Origin: an uncultured Bacteroidales bacterium
Lineage (GTDB): Bacteria > Bacteroidota > Bacteroidia > Bacteroidales > Muribaculaceae
DNA length: 64,000 bases
NCBI GenBank assembly: GCA_900544535.1
Contig: UQVH01000008.1
Coordinates: forward strand, 51,274 to 115,273
Direction: 5' to 3'
A model generated the notes under the pieces. The model made no database searches and was not told the DNA's origin. It saw only the letters and a list, made by a program, of their open reading frames with translations. The number at the start of each line of letters is the position of its first letter. Position 1 is the first letter of the stretch. Below, piece by piece: positions 26,430 to 35,067 of the stretch. A program made the translations under genes and the position numbers.

Positions 26430-27305
26430 ATGAACAAAGCAGCAGCCGAAATAATCGCCGGGCTGATTCCACGCAAAATGGCCCGCAACCGCTGGCGCGG
26501 CATCCTGCGCTACGGCGTCATCAAAGCCCTGAAACTAAAGAGACAGCTGAAACACGACCACACTCAACCGAAAATCCGGCTCGCCGTCTGCGCAATCGCC
26601 AAAAACGAAGGCCCTTACTTCAAGGAATGGCTTGACTGGCACATCGGTCAAGGGGTGGAAAAGTTTTATATCTACGACAACGAAAGTACCGACTGCACCC
26701 GTGAAGTGCTTGCTCCTTACATTGAATCGGGTATTGTCGAATATATCTATTATCCCGGCTACCGACGGCAGATAGCGGCATACGACGATTGCATCGACCG
26801 CCACCGTTTCGACACCCGCTGGCTGGCCTTCATCGACCTCGACGAATTCATAGTTCCCCTGCGCGACAGCTCGATTACCGGATTCCTTGCGCGTTTCGAG
26901 GACTCGCCTGTCGTAGAAATCAACTGGCTCATCTACGGCAGCGGAGGGGCCGAGAAGAAATCGTCGGCTCCGGTGATGGAACGCTTCAGACATCACTCAC
27001 TCCCTTCGCATCAGCTGAACCGCCATGTGAAAAGCATCGTGAACCCACGCCGGGTGTTCACCATGACCGGCTGCCACGAAGCCGCCCGCATTGACGGTGT
27101 GGCCGCTGACTCGCACGGCAACCCGATCACGCACAACTTCCGTGAGCGCGAGCCGCAACAGGACATCATCCGCATAAACCACTATGCCGTGCGCTCCAAA
27201 GAAGAATTTATCGAAAAACAGAACCGCGGCCGTGCCAGCGGCTCCCAACGCACAATCTCACTGGACTATTTCAACCGCTATGACCTCAACGACATAGCCG
27301 AATAA
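26430..27305 (+). CDS. Glycosyltransferase family 92-like protein
   Basis: The 291-residue protein has the GT92 (DUF23-type) core: CAIAKNEGPYFKEWLDWH (about 53-70), then FYIYDNESTDCT, and the metal-binding region WLAFIDLDEFIVP (about 131-143). A His-containing CHEAARIDG and HYAVRSKEEFIEK segment follows. A basic N-terminal helix (about 1-45) is not a signal peptide, so a cytoplasmic or membrane-peripheral enzyme is likely. Together with the Stealth protein and the acyltransferase upstream it points to surface-glycan synthesis. The donor and acceptor are unknown. Confidence 0.85.
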   Translation: MNKAAAEIIAGLIPRKMARNRWRGILRYGVIKALKLKRQLKHDHTQPKIRLAVCAIAKNEGPYFKEWLDWHIGQGVEKFYIYDNESTDCTREVLAPYIESGIVEYIYYPGYRRQIAAYDDCIDRHRFDTRWLAFIDLDEFIVPLRDSSITGFLARFEDSPVVEINWLIYGSGGAEKKSSAPVMERFRHHSLPSHQLNRHVKSIVNPRRVFTMTGCHEAARIDGVAADSHGNPITHNFREREPQQDIIRINHYAVRSKEEFIEKQNRGRASGSQRTISLDYFNRYDLNDIAE

Positions 27306-27328
27306 GCCAAATTTGTAGATACTTTTTT

Positions 27329-27360
27329 ATTGGCTCAGAGCGAAAAAGTGATTAAATTTG
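27329..27360 (+). promoter_or_regulatory. Promoter of pepT-miaA
   Basis: TAAATTTG at 27353-27360 matches the -7 box. ATTGG at 27329-27333 is a weak -33 element 19 bp upstream. Confidence 0.55.
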
Positions 27361-27421
27361 CACTGTAATTCATTTTACAACGCTCAAAAACTCTTACCAC
27401 AAAATAATCTCATCAAACGCC

Positions 27422-28639
27422 ATGACAGTAGTAGACCGTTTTCTGGAATACGTGAAGTTCGACACTCAGAGCGACGAACTGACCAACCTCACCCCCTCCA
27501 CCCCCGGACAGATGATTTTCGCCCAGCATCTTGAAAAAGAACTCCGCTCGATGGGGCTCTCCGACATAACTCTTGATGACAACGGCTACCTGATGGCGAC
27601 GCTGAAGGGCAATGTCGACAAAAAGGTGCCGACCGTGGGCTTCATCGCCCATCTCGACACATCGCCCGACATGAGCGGCAAGCATGTGGCCCCGCGCATC
27701 GTCGAGAACTACGACGGCGGCGACATCGTTCTGAATGCTGCCAACGGCATAGTCCTCGAACCGACCAAATTCCCCGAACTGCTCGACTACAAAGGACAGG
27801 ATCTGATCGTCACCGACGGCAACACTCTGCTCGGAGCCGACGACAAGGCCGGTATCGCCGAAATCATCACCGCGGTAGACTATCTGATGCACCATCCGGA
27901 GATCAAGCACGGCGACATCCGCATCGCATTCAACCCCGACGAAGAGATCGGCCAGGGTGCCCACAAGTTCGACGTCGGTCTTTTCAATGCCGACTGGGCC
28001 TACACCATGGACGGCGGCGAGATCGGCGAACTTGAATTCGAAAACTTCAACGCAGCCGTGGCAAAAGTCACTTTCAAGGGCCGCAACGTACATCCCGGCT
28101 ACGCCAAGCACAAGATGCTCAACTCCATCCGCGTGGCCAACCAGTTCATCATCATGCTTCCGCGTTGGGAGACTCCGGAACACACCGAAGGTTACGAAGG
28201 CTTCTATCATCTGATCTCCATTGAAGGATCGGTAGAGGAAACAGTCCTAACCTACATCATCCGCGATCACGACCGCGACCGCTTCGAACGCCGCAAGAAA
28301 GAGCTTGAACACCTCACCCGCAAAATCAACAACGAGTTCCCCGACTGCGCCTCGATCGAGATCAAAGACCAGTATTTCAACATGCGCGAAAAAATCGAAC
28401 CCGTCATGCACATCATCGACACAGCCATCCAGGCCATGAAAAATGTCGATGTGACACCTAAAGTCCAGCCTATCCGCGGCGGCACAGACGGCGCCCAGCT
28501 TTCGTTCAAGGGACTCCCCTGCCCGAATATTTTCGCCGGAGGCCTCAACTTCCACGGCCGCTACGAGTTCGTGCCCATTCCCTCCATGGAGAAAGCCACT
28601 CAGGTTATTGTCGAGATAGCCCGTCTTGTGGCCGAATGA
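27422..28639 (+). CDS. pepT: Peptidase T (tripeptide aminopeptidase)
   Basis: The 405-residue M20-family metalloenzyme carries the zinc-binding motifs GFIAHLDTSPD (about 73-83), GADDKAGIAEI (about 139-149), NPDEEIGQGAH (about 177-187) and the late IRGGTDGAQLS with NFHGRYEFVPI. It removes the N-terminal residue from tripeptides in the cytoplasm, using two zinc ions. Length and motif spacing match PepT of enterobacteria and Bacteroides. Its TGA overlaps the miaA ATG, so the two are translationally coupled. Confidence 0.96.
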   Translation: MTVVDRFLEYVKFDTQSDELTNLTPSTPGQMIFAQHLEKELRSMGLSDITLDDNGYLMATLKGNVDKKVPTVGFIAHLDTSPDMSGKHVAPRIVENYDGGDIVLNAANGIVLEPTKFPELLDYKGQDLIVTDGNTLLGADDKAGIAEIITAVDYLMHHPEIKHGDIRIAFNPDEEIGQGAHKFDVGLFNADWAYTMDGGEIGELEFENFNAAVAKVTFKGRNVHPGYAKHKMLNSIRVANQFIIMLPRWETPEHTEGYEGFYHLISIEGSVEETVLTYIIRDHDRDRFERRKKELEHLTRKINNEFPDCASIEIKDQYFNMREKIEPVMHIIDTAIQAMKNVDVTPKVQPIRGGTDGAQLSFKGLPCPNIFAGGLNFHGRYEFVPIPSMEKATQVIVEIARLVAE

Positions 28640-29577
28640 CACCCGGCTGCTTGAAAACCCTCGTAATAGTCACCGGTCCTACCGCAAGCGGCAAGACCAC
28701 TCTCGCCATAGAACTGGCGCAGGCACTCGGCACGGAAATCGTGTCGGCTGACTCGCGCCAGCTTTTTCATGACCTCCCGATCGGCACCGCGGCGCCGACG
28801 CCCGACGAACTGGCGCAGGTTCCGCATCACCTTGTCGGTACCCTTGAGCTGACCGACTACTATTCCGCCGCCCGTTTCGAAGAAGACGCGCTCGCCATCC
28901 TCGACGACATATGGCGCCGCAGCGACTATGCCGTCATGTGCGGCGGTTCGATGATGTATATCGACGCCGTGACCGACGGCATCGACCTTCTGCCGACAAT
29001 CTCGCCAGAAATCCGCGCACAAGTCCTCGACCTATATAATAAAGGTGGGCTACCCGCTCTCCACGAAACCCTGCGGCGCCTCGATCCAGTCTATCTCTCC
29101 CAGGCCGATCCCGCCAACCACCGGCGCCTGATCCATGCGATCGAAATCTCACTCCAGGCCGGAGTGCCGTGTTCATCACTGCACACAGGTCGCAAGAAGA
29201 AGCGTCCCTTCCGGATCGTCAAACTTGCCGTCGGCTGGCCGCGCGCCGAACTCTTCGACCGCATAAACCGCCGAGTCGATGCCATGATTGCCGCCGGATT
29301 CGAGGAAGAGGCCCGCAGAGTCTATCCGCTGCGTCATCTCAACTCGCTCAACACCGTCGGCTACAAAGAGCTTTTCGCCATGTTCGACGGCACGATGGAC
29401 CGCTCGACCGCCATAGCCCGCATAGCCAAAAACACCCGCGTCTATGCCAAGAAACAGCTCCTGTGGCTGTCCAAAGACCCCTCGGTACGTCTCCTCGACC
29501 CCTCCCGCCCTCTCCTTCCCCAAGCGTTAAGATTTATTAAAGGAAATGTAAGCGACAAACTGAGCGATAATTCCTAA
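28636..29577 (+). CDS. miaA: tRNA dimethylallyltransferase
   Basis: The 313-residue enzyme transfers a dimethylallyl group to N6 of A37 in tRNAs that read UNN codons. Visible are the P-loop GPTASGKT (14-21), the DSRQLF block (about 39-44), MCGGSMMYIDAVTDGID, and the tRNA-binding AKNTRVYAKKQLLWL near the C-terminus. The ATG overlaps the pepT stop by four bases, an unusual partner for miaA but supported by the overlap. The next gene has its own -7 element, which covers the miaA stop codon. Confidence 0.96.
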   Translation: MTPGCLKTLVIVTGPTASGKTTLAIELAQALGTEIVSADSRQLFHDLPIGTAAPTPDELAQVPHHLVGTLELTDYYSAARFEEDALAILDDIWRRSDYAVMCGGSMMYIDAVTDGIDLLPTISPEIRAQVLDLYNKGGLPALHETLRRLDPVYLSQADPANHRRLIHAIEISLQAGVPCSSLHTGRKKKRPFRIVKLAVGWPRAELFDRINRRVDAMIAAGFEEEARRVYPLRHLNSLNTVGYKELFAMFDGTMDRSTAIARIAKNTRVYAKKQLLWLSKDPSVRLLDPSRPLLPQALRFIKGNVSDKLSDNS

Positions 29578-29582
29578 ATTTG
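29575..29582 (+). promoter_or_regulatory. -7 element of the AMP-binding enzyme gene
   Basis: TAAATTTG overlaps the miaA stop codon and lies 29 bp before the ATG at 29611. No clear -33 element. Confidence 0.45.
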
Positions 29583-29610
29583 CGCCGAATTTCCCCAATA
29601 CAACCATCCA

Positions 29611-31272
29611 ATGAAAGATCGCGAAAGCCTCAATCTATACTTTCAGGATACAATCCGTGAAAACTGGGACCTCCCCGCTCTGACAGATTTCGGCGGTGCC
29701 ACCCTCACATACAAGGACGTCGCCCGCAAGATAGCCAAACTCCATCTCCTTTTTCAGGAAAGCGGCATCCGCCCCGGCGACAAAGTGGTACTCTGCGCAA
29801 AAAACAGTTCCATGTGGTGCGTGGCTTTCATCGGCGCCCTCACCTACGGCGCCGTAATAGTCCCGATCCTCGCTGATTTCAAATCCGACAACATCCAGCA
29901 CCTCATCAACCACAGCGACGCAAAAATCGCGATCATCGACGAATCCATCTGGGAAGATCTCAATCCCGAAGGAATGCGCTCGCTTCTCGGAGCCCTCTCT
30001 GTACGTGATTTCTCGATGATCCACAGCAACGACGAGCGTCTGAGCCATGCCCGCGGACACCTCAACGAACTCTTCGGCCACCGCTACCCCGACCGTTTCA
30101 CTCCGGAAGACGTCGTCTATCATGTCGATTCCAAAGACGAGCTCTGCCTGATCAGCTACACTTCCGGTTCGACAGGCTTCTCCAAAGGTGTCATGCTCCC
30201 CTACCGCAGCCTCTGGTCCAATGTACAGTTCTGCATCGAGAACATTCCAACCGGGCCCGGCGACGGAGTTGTGTGCATGCTCCCCTTGGCACACATGTAC
30301 GGCCTGACCATCGACATGCTCCGTCCTTTCATCTGCGGAAACCATATCCACATCCTCACCCGCACACCATCGCCGCGCATCATCATGGAGGCTTTCGCCA
30401 AAGTGCGTCCGCGCTACATTGTCACCGTGCCGCTGATCATAGAGAAAATCATCCGCACCCGCGTCTTCCCGATGCTCGAAAAACCGCTGATGAAACTCAT
30501 GCTCATGGTCCCTTATGTCGACGAGAAACTCCTCGGCAAGATCAAAGACCGCCTGACAGAATCTTTCGGCGGAAATGTTCAGGAAATCATCATAGGCGGT
30601 GCCGGTCTCAACCGCGATGTCGAGAAATTCCTGCGCCGCATCAACTTCCCCTACACCGTAGGCTACGGCATGACCGAGTGCGGCCCGCTCATCTCTTACT
30701 CCCCTTCAAGCGTCAACCGCATGGCTTCATGCGGAAGCATTGTTGACCGCGTTGAAGCCCGCATCGATTCCACTGACAGCGCAACCAAGCCCGGCATCCT
30801 TTATGTCAAGGGTGAGAATGTAATGCTCGGCTACTACAAGAATCCCGAAGCTACCGAAGCCTGCATGACCGCAGACGGATGGCTGTCGACCGGCGACATC
30901 TGCAACCTCGACCACGACGGATTCCTCTATATCCGCGGCCGCGACAAAAACATGATCCTCGGCCCTTCAGGCCAGAATATCTATCCTGAAGAGATCGAAG
31001 ACAAACTCAACAACCTCTCATATGTTGCCGAATCACTTGTCATAGACGGCGGCGACGGCCGGCTCGTGGCCCTCATCTACCCCGACATCGAGAGTCTCAC
31101 TTCACAGGGCCTCGACGACGCCGGCATCAACGGCATCATGGAGGAAAACATCAGGACACTCAACTCCGGTCTTCCTGCCTACTCGCAGATCCAGCGCTTC
31201 AAACTCATGAACGAGGAATTCGAAAAGACTCCCAAGCGCTCGATCAAACGCTATCTCTATCAGGCAAAATAA
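29611..31272 (+). CDS. AMP-binding (ANL superfamily) acyl-CoA/acyl-ACP synthetase-like protein
   Basis: The 553-residue protein has the adenylation P-loop SYTSGSTGFSKG (182-193), VGYGMTECGPLISY (A5 region), YYKNPEATEACMTADGWLSTGDI (A7) and IRGRDKNMILGPSGQNIYPE (A8), with a C-terminal subdomain and a final lysine region (KTPKRSIKRYLY) that suits the catalytic lysine of A10. It would activate a fatty or other carboxylic acid to the adenylate and then the thioester. The length resembles Bacteroidetes long-chain fatty acid CoA ligases, but the chain length of the substrate is not determined. A transporter gene follows after 36 bp. Confidence 0.85.
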   Translation: MKDRESLNLYFQDTIRENWDLPALTDFGGATLTYKDVARKIAKLHLLFQESGIRPGDKVVLCAKNSSMWCVAFIGALTYGAVIVPILADFKSDNIQHLINHSDAKIAIIDESIWEDLNPEGMRSLLGALSVRDFSMIHSNDERLSHARGHLNELFGHRYPDRFTPEDVVYHVDSKDELCLISYTSGSTGFSKGVMLPYRSLWSNVQFCIENIPTGPGDGVVCMLPLAHMYGLTIDMLRPFICGNHIHILTRTPSPRIIMEAFAKVRPRYIVTVPLIIEKIIRTRVFPMLEKPLMKLMLMVPYVDEKLLGKIKDRLTESFGGNVQEIIIGGAGLNRDVEKFLRRINFPYTVGYGMTECGPLISYSPSSVNRMASCGSIVDRVEARIDSTDSATKPGILYVKGENVMLGYYKNPEATEACMTADGWLSTGDICNLDHDGFLYIRGRDKNMILGPSGQNIYPEEIEDKLNNLSYVAESLVIDGGDGRLVALIYPDIESLTSQGLDDAGINGIMEENIRTLNSGLPAYSQIQRFKLMNEEFEKTPKRSIKRYLYQAK

Positions 31273-31308
31273 GGCCCGCATGGGTCATGAGAGCACCTTT
31301 TCCGCGCT

Positions 31309-32970
31309 ATGCAATGGATTTCTGATCTGTTTTTCACCCACACCGCTCTTCAGGCAGTCATCATCATCTCAGTGATCATTGCCGTCGGACTGGCATTTGG
31401 CAAAATACGCATATTCGGCATCTCTTTGGGTGTCACTTTTGTGTTTTTCGCCGGTATTCTCGCAGGCCATATCGGACTCTCCATCGACCCTGTCATCCTC
31501 CACTACACCGAGAACCTGGGTCTCGTGCTTTTCGTCTATGAACTCGGCCTGAAAGTGGGGCCCGGCTTTTTCAGCTCTTTCCGGAAAGGCGGTCTTGAGC
31601 TGAACATGCTCGGTCTCGGCGTCCTGCTCATAGGCACCGTCATGGCCGTGCTCTGCACCCTCTGCCTCGGAATCCCTATCGGCGAGGCCACGGGCATCCT
31701 CTGCGGCGCGACCACCAACACCCCGGCCCTCGGTGCTGCCCAGCAGGCTCTCGAACAGGTGGGCCGGTCGGCCAACGGTGCCGCCCTCAGCTGTGCCGTC
31801 ACTTATCCGCTCGGTGTTGTAGGCGTAATTCTCGCCATCATCCTCCTACGCAGCGTCCTGCACCGCACGGGCGCGCCCCTGACACCTCCGCAGGATGAAC
31901 CTGACGGCACTTTCATCGCCGAATTCAAGGTCTGCAATCCCGCCATCTACGGCATGACCGTCCGCGACATCTCCGCGGTCTCCAAAACCAAATTTGTCAT
32001 CTCGCGTCTCTGGCGCGGCAATGACGTCAGCCTTCCCGACTCCGGCACCGTCCTTCTCAAAGATGATCATCTGCTTGTCATCACCACCCCTGACGACGCC
32101 GTCAAGCTCAAGGTCCTTTTCGGCAAACAGGAAGCCCGCGACTGGAACAAGAAGGACATCGACTGGAATTCGATTGACAATCAGCTCATCTCGCGCCGCA
32201 TCATCGTCAGCCGTCCGTCCATCAACGGCAAAAAGCTTGGCTCGCTCAGGCTGCGCAATCAGTATCACATCAACATCAGCCGCATCAGCCGCAGCGGTCT
32301 TCATCTGCTCGCCACACCCGAACTTGTCCTTCAGCTCGGCGATATACTCAACGTCGTGGGCAGCGCGGCCGACATCGAGAAAGTCGAACAGATTCTCGGC
32401 AACACCGAAGTCAAACTCAAAGATCCCAACCTCGGCGCCATCTTCATCGGAATAGTACTCGGACTGGTAATAGGCTCCATCCCCATCATGGTCCCAGGCA
32501 TCTCCACTCCTATAAAACTCGGCCTCGCAGGAGGCCCTATCATTGTCGGCATACTCATCGGACGTTTCGGCCCGCAGTTCCGCCTCGTCACTTATACGAC
32601 GCGCAGTGCCAATCTCATGCTGCGCGGCATCGGTCTGTCGCTCTATCTCGCCTGCCTCGGACTTGAGGCCGGATCGCAGTTCATCGAGACCATCATGCGT
32701 CCCGAAGGTCTCGTGTGGATTCTTCTCGGCTTCGTTATTACGATAGTCCCCGTGCTGATCATGGGAGCCGTGGCCATGCGTTTCTTCCATGTTGATTTCG
32801 GTCTTACCTGCGGAATGCTTTGCGGCAGCATGGCCAACCCTATGGCCCTCAACTACGCCAACGACATCATTCCCGGCGATTACGCAACCGTCAGCTACGC
32901 AACCGTCTACCCTCTCTCGATGTTCTGTCGCGTCATCATCGCCCAGCTCATAATCCTGTGTTTTATTTAG
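31309..32970 (+). CDS. AspT/YidE-type putative transporter with two TrkA-C domains
   Basis: The 553-residue protein has two Asp-Al exchanger-type membrane modules (about 12-180 and 380-553, each about five helices, with GATTNTPALGAAQQAL and CGSMANPMALNYAN as the paired conserved segments). They flank two regulatory TrkA-C (RCK-C) domains (about 200-285 and 295-370). This duplicated layout is that of the YidE/YbjL/AspT group of secondary transporters. The substrate is not known. It ends 42 bp before an inverted-repeat element, facing the leftward Stealth genes. Confidence 0.85.
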   Translation: MQWISDLFFTHTALQAVIIISVIIAVGLAFGKIRIFGISLGVTFVFFAGILAGHIGLSIDPVILHYTENLGLVLFVYELGLKVGPGFFSSFRKGGLELNMLGLGVLLIGTVMAVLCTLCLGIPIGEATGILCGATTNTPALGAAQQALEQVGRSANGAALSCAVTYPLGVVGVILAIILLRSVLHRTGAPLTPPQDEPDGTFIAEFKVCNPAIYGMTVRDISAVSKTKFVISRLWRGNDVSLPDSGTVLLKDDHLLVITTPDDAVKLKVLFGKQEARDWNKKDIDWNSIDNQLISRRIIVSRPSINGKKLGSLRLRNQYHINISRISRSGLHLLATPELVLQLGDILNVVGSAADIEKVEQILGNTEVKLKDPNLGAIFIGIVLGLVIGSIPIMVPGISTPIKLGLAGGPIIVGILIGRFGPQFRLVTYTTRSANLMLRGIGLSLYLACLGLEAGSQFIETIMRPEGLVWILLGFVITIVPVLIMGAVAMRFFHVDFGLTCGMLCGSMANPMALNYANDIIPGDYATVSYATVYPLSMFCRVIIAQLIILCFI

Positions 32971-33011
32971 GATCGCAGTGGTGTATTCCGCATCCGGATG
33001 TACTCCGCAAC

Positions 33012-33115
33012 CGGTAGGGACGCTTTTTAAAGCGTCCTCCATCAGCAGAGAATCAACATGTTATCCACGAATGAACCGACCATGACGGAGGACGCTTTTT
33101 AAAGCGTCCCTACCG
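33012..33115. repeat. Inverted-repeat element, copy 1
   Basis: Two 29-nt arms (33012-33040 and 33087-33115, CGGTAGGGACGC... and ...GCGTCCCTACCG) are almost exact reverse complements around a 46-nt spacer, and each arm also holds an internal palindrome GGACGCTTT-TT-AAAGCGTCC. The first 32 nt are identical to copy 2 at 41689. It lies between converging genes. It resembles a REP/MITE-like non-autonomous element and could also act as a bidirectional terminator. Confidence 0.85.
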
Positions 33116-33158
33116 CACAATTATAACAAACTGATTACAATCACAACCAATCATCCCG

Positions 33159-34109
33159 CTATTTTTCAAATGCGGATTTGTCGGGGAAGCGGGTGTTGAG
33201 ATATTCGGTGACTAATTCGCGGTCGGCGGGAACGGCATATTCCGAATCATTCATGCAGAAAAGCAGCGGATTGTATTTCTCCAGTTTACTGTAATGCTCG
33301 TGGTTGTCGATGTGGAAACGGAACGATGTTTTCTGCGACACGTATTCAAGGCGGCACTGTTTTTCCACAATCGCAGCATAGGAATAGAGGTTGCGCTGAA
33401 TGTCGCGGTCATCGCGGACATGATGCGGCAACGTCGGTTCGATCTCCTCACGGAACATATCGTAAACCCGCTGACAATAGCTCTTGTTGTAGGAATCGAT
33501 GTTGTGGTGCGACTTGTCACCTATATATACACCCAACTTTCGCTCCACGGCCCTGGCCGCATTCTGTATCTTGCGATTATAGCTGCTTATCTTTTTGTGC
33601 AACACTTTTTCTTTCAGAAACAGAGTCAGTTTTCTGAACGGACGGCGGCTGAAACGGATGATCGGGAATCCGTTGGGTGTAAAAAAATCCAGCGGTGTGA
33701 CCGGACGGTTGATGAACATATCGTCGTTGGCATAGAGATAGTGTTCGCTCAGGCCGGGAATACGGCAGATGAAGTGCTCGATGACGCTTGAATTGAACGA
33801 CGGCAGCGCTTCCGGCGGAAGGATTTCGGTGTGGTCAACGATCCGGATTTTCGGATTGGAGGTGTCGAGCCACGCGGGAACCTGATTGTCGGTCACGATG
33901 AAAATTTTCCGAATCCAGGGAGCATACATCTCCACGGCGCGCAGACTGAACTTGAGTTCATCGTTGTCGGCATAGCGGCCCTCGCAATTTACAGCCGAGC
34001 CGTCTTCCGTGCGGCCTATTACTGCATTGCGTTTCGCTCTCCACTGCGGATCATTGCCGTTGACCCACAGATAAACCAGATCCACTTCCATCGGTTCCTT
34101 TGATGACAT
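33159..34109 (-). CDS. Stealth family sugar-phosphate transferase (tandem paralogue, downstream)
   Basis: The 316-residue protein has CR1 MEVDLVYLWVNGNDPQW near the N-terminus, CR2 from GRYADNDELKFSLRAVEMY through IEHFICRIPGLSEHYLYAND, and the CR3/CR4 segments including HHNIDSYNKSYCQRVY. It would be a hexose-1-phosphate-type transferase for a surface polymer. The ATG at 34109 is preferred. The longer reading starts at TTG (34124) and would overlap the previous gene. It follows its closest relative (34114-35067) by 4 bp and is clearly a tandem duplicate of it: both share APWIRKIFIVTDNQVP. It is richer in G+C than its twin. Confidence 0.88.
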   Translation of the reverse strand: MSSKEPMEVDLVYLWVNGNDPQWRAKRNAVIGRTEDGSAVNCEGRYADNDELKFSLRAVEMYAPWIRKIFIVTDNQVPAWLDTSNPKIRIVDHTEILPPEALPSFNSSVIEHFICRIPGLSEHYLYANDDMFINRPVTPLDFFTPNGFPIIRFSRRPFRKLTLFLKEKVLHKKISSYNRKIQNAARAVERKLGVYIGDKSHHNIDSYNKSYCQRVYDMFREEIEPTLPHHVRDDRDIQRNLYSYAAIVEKQCRLEYVSQKTSFRFHIDNHEHYSKLEKYNPLLFCMNDSEYAVPADRELVTEYLNTRFPDKSAFEK

Positions 34110-34113
34110 AGCT

Positions 34114-35067
34114 TTATTTTTCAAATTTTGACTTTTCAGGGAAACGCTCGCTCAGGAAATCTTTTGATCTCTTACGATCAGGGTCATGTGCGAATTCCGA
34201 ATCATTCATACACAGAAAAATCGGATTGATCTCTTTCAATTTCCGATATTGACTGAGCTTGTGTATCTGAATACGGAAAGAAGTCTCTCTATCAACATAT
34301 TCCACATGTGCCCGCTTTTCGATCAGCGGAACATAGGAATATATCTGACGCTCAATATCTTTATTGTCCCGAATATGATGTGTCAATGTTGATGCTATAT
34401 CATCTTTGAAAATATTATGGACACGTTCATAATCACTTCTGTTGTATGCGTCTATATTATGATGTGTTCGGCTGCCGATATACCTGCCATATTTATTTTC
34501 GACCAACTTCGCCGCGTTTGCGATAAGTCTGACATGATTGTTCAGTTTCTTACCCAATATTTTTTCTCTGAACCACAACTTAAATTTTCTGAAACGCTTA
34601 CGATTCATGCGGACTATCGGGAAACCGTCATGCCTGAAAAAAGTTTCAGGTGTAGTCGGTCTGTTCAAAAGCATGTCATCGTTGGCATAGAGAAAATGTT
34701 CCGATAAACCGGGAATACGATAAAGGAAATGCTCAATCAAGGCCGAATTAAAACACGGAAGGCTTTCAGAGGGTAAAATTTCCGTATGGTCGACGATCTG
34801 AATTTTCGGATTGGTGGTGTCGAGCCATTCAGGGACCTGATTGTCCGTGACAATGAAAATCTTACGAATCCAGGGAGCGTAAAGCTCTATGGAACGCAAA
34901 CTGTATTTAAGTTCTCCGTTGTCGGCATAACGTCCCTTGCAGTTTACCGAAGTCTTGCTCTCGGCATTTCCTGTTATAGACTGACGCTTTGCCTGCCATG
35001 CGGGGTCATTGCCGTTGACCCATAGATAAACCAAATCAATTTCCATGCTCTGATTGTTATCGTTCAT
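34114..35067 (-). CDS. Stealth family sugar-phosphate transferase (tandem paralogue, upstream)
   Basis: The 317-residue protein has CR1 MEIDLVYLWVNGNDPAW, CR2 from GRYADNGELKYSLRSIELY to IEHFLYRIPGLSEHFLYAND, and the later HHNIDAYNRSDYERVH region. The ATG at 35067 overlaps the stop of the glycosyltransferase gene by 11 bases. An ATG at 35124 would lie deeper inside that gene. The coding sequence is visibly richer in A+T than its twin and neighbours, which suggests a different origin or weaker codon adaptation. Function as for the other Stealth proteins: transfer of a sugar-1-phosphate. The acceptor is unknown. Confidence 0.88.
   Translation of the reverse strand: MNDNNQSMEIDLVYLWVNGNDPAWQAKRQSITGNAESKTSVNCKGRYADNGELKYSLRSIELYAPWIRKIFIVTDNQVPEWLDTTNPKIQIVDHTEILPSESLPCFNSALIEHFLYRIPGLSEHFLYANDDMLLNRPTTPETFFRHDGFPIVRMNRKRFRKFKLWFREKILGKKLNNHVRLIANAAKLVENKYGRYIGSRTHHNIDAYNRSDYERVHNIFKDDIASTLTHHIRDNKDIERQIYSYVPLIEKRAHVEYVDRETSFRIQIHKLSQYRKLKEINPIFLCMNDSEFAHDPDRKRSKDFLSERFPEKSKFEK

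Noticed and set aside
27413..28210. A 265-codon open frame on the minus strand inside pepT.
   Set aside because: pepT carries all its zinc motifs in the plus frame, and the minus frame product looks like no known family.
31846..33042. A long open frame (398 codons) on the minus strand opposite the AspT/YidE-type transporter gene.
   Set aside because: It is antisense to a well-supported transporter with clear domains, its product is very rich in Asp, Glu and His, and it has no recognisable domain. It arises from the codon bias of the real gene.
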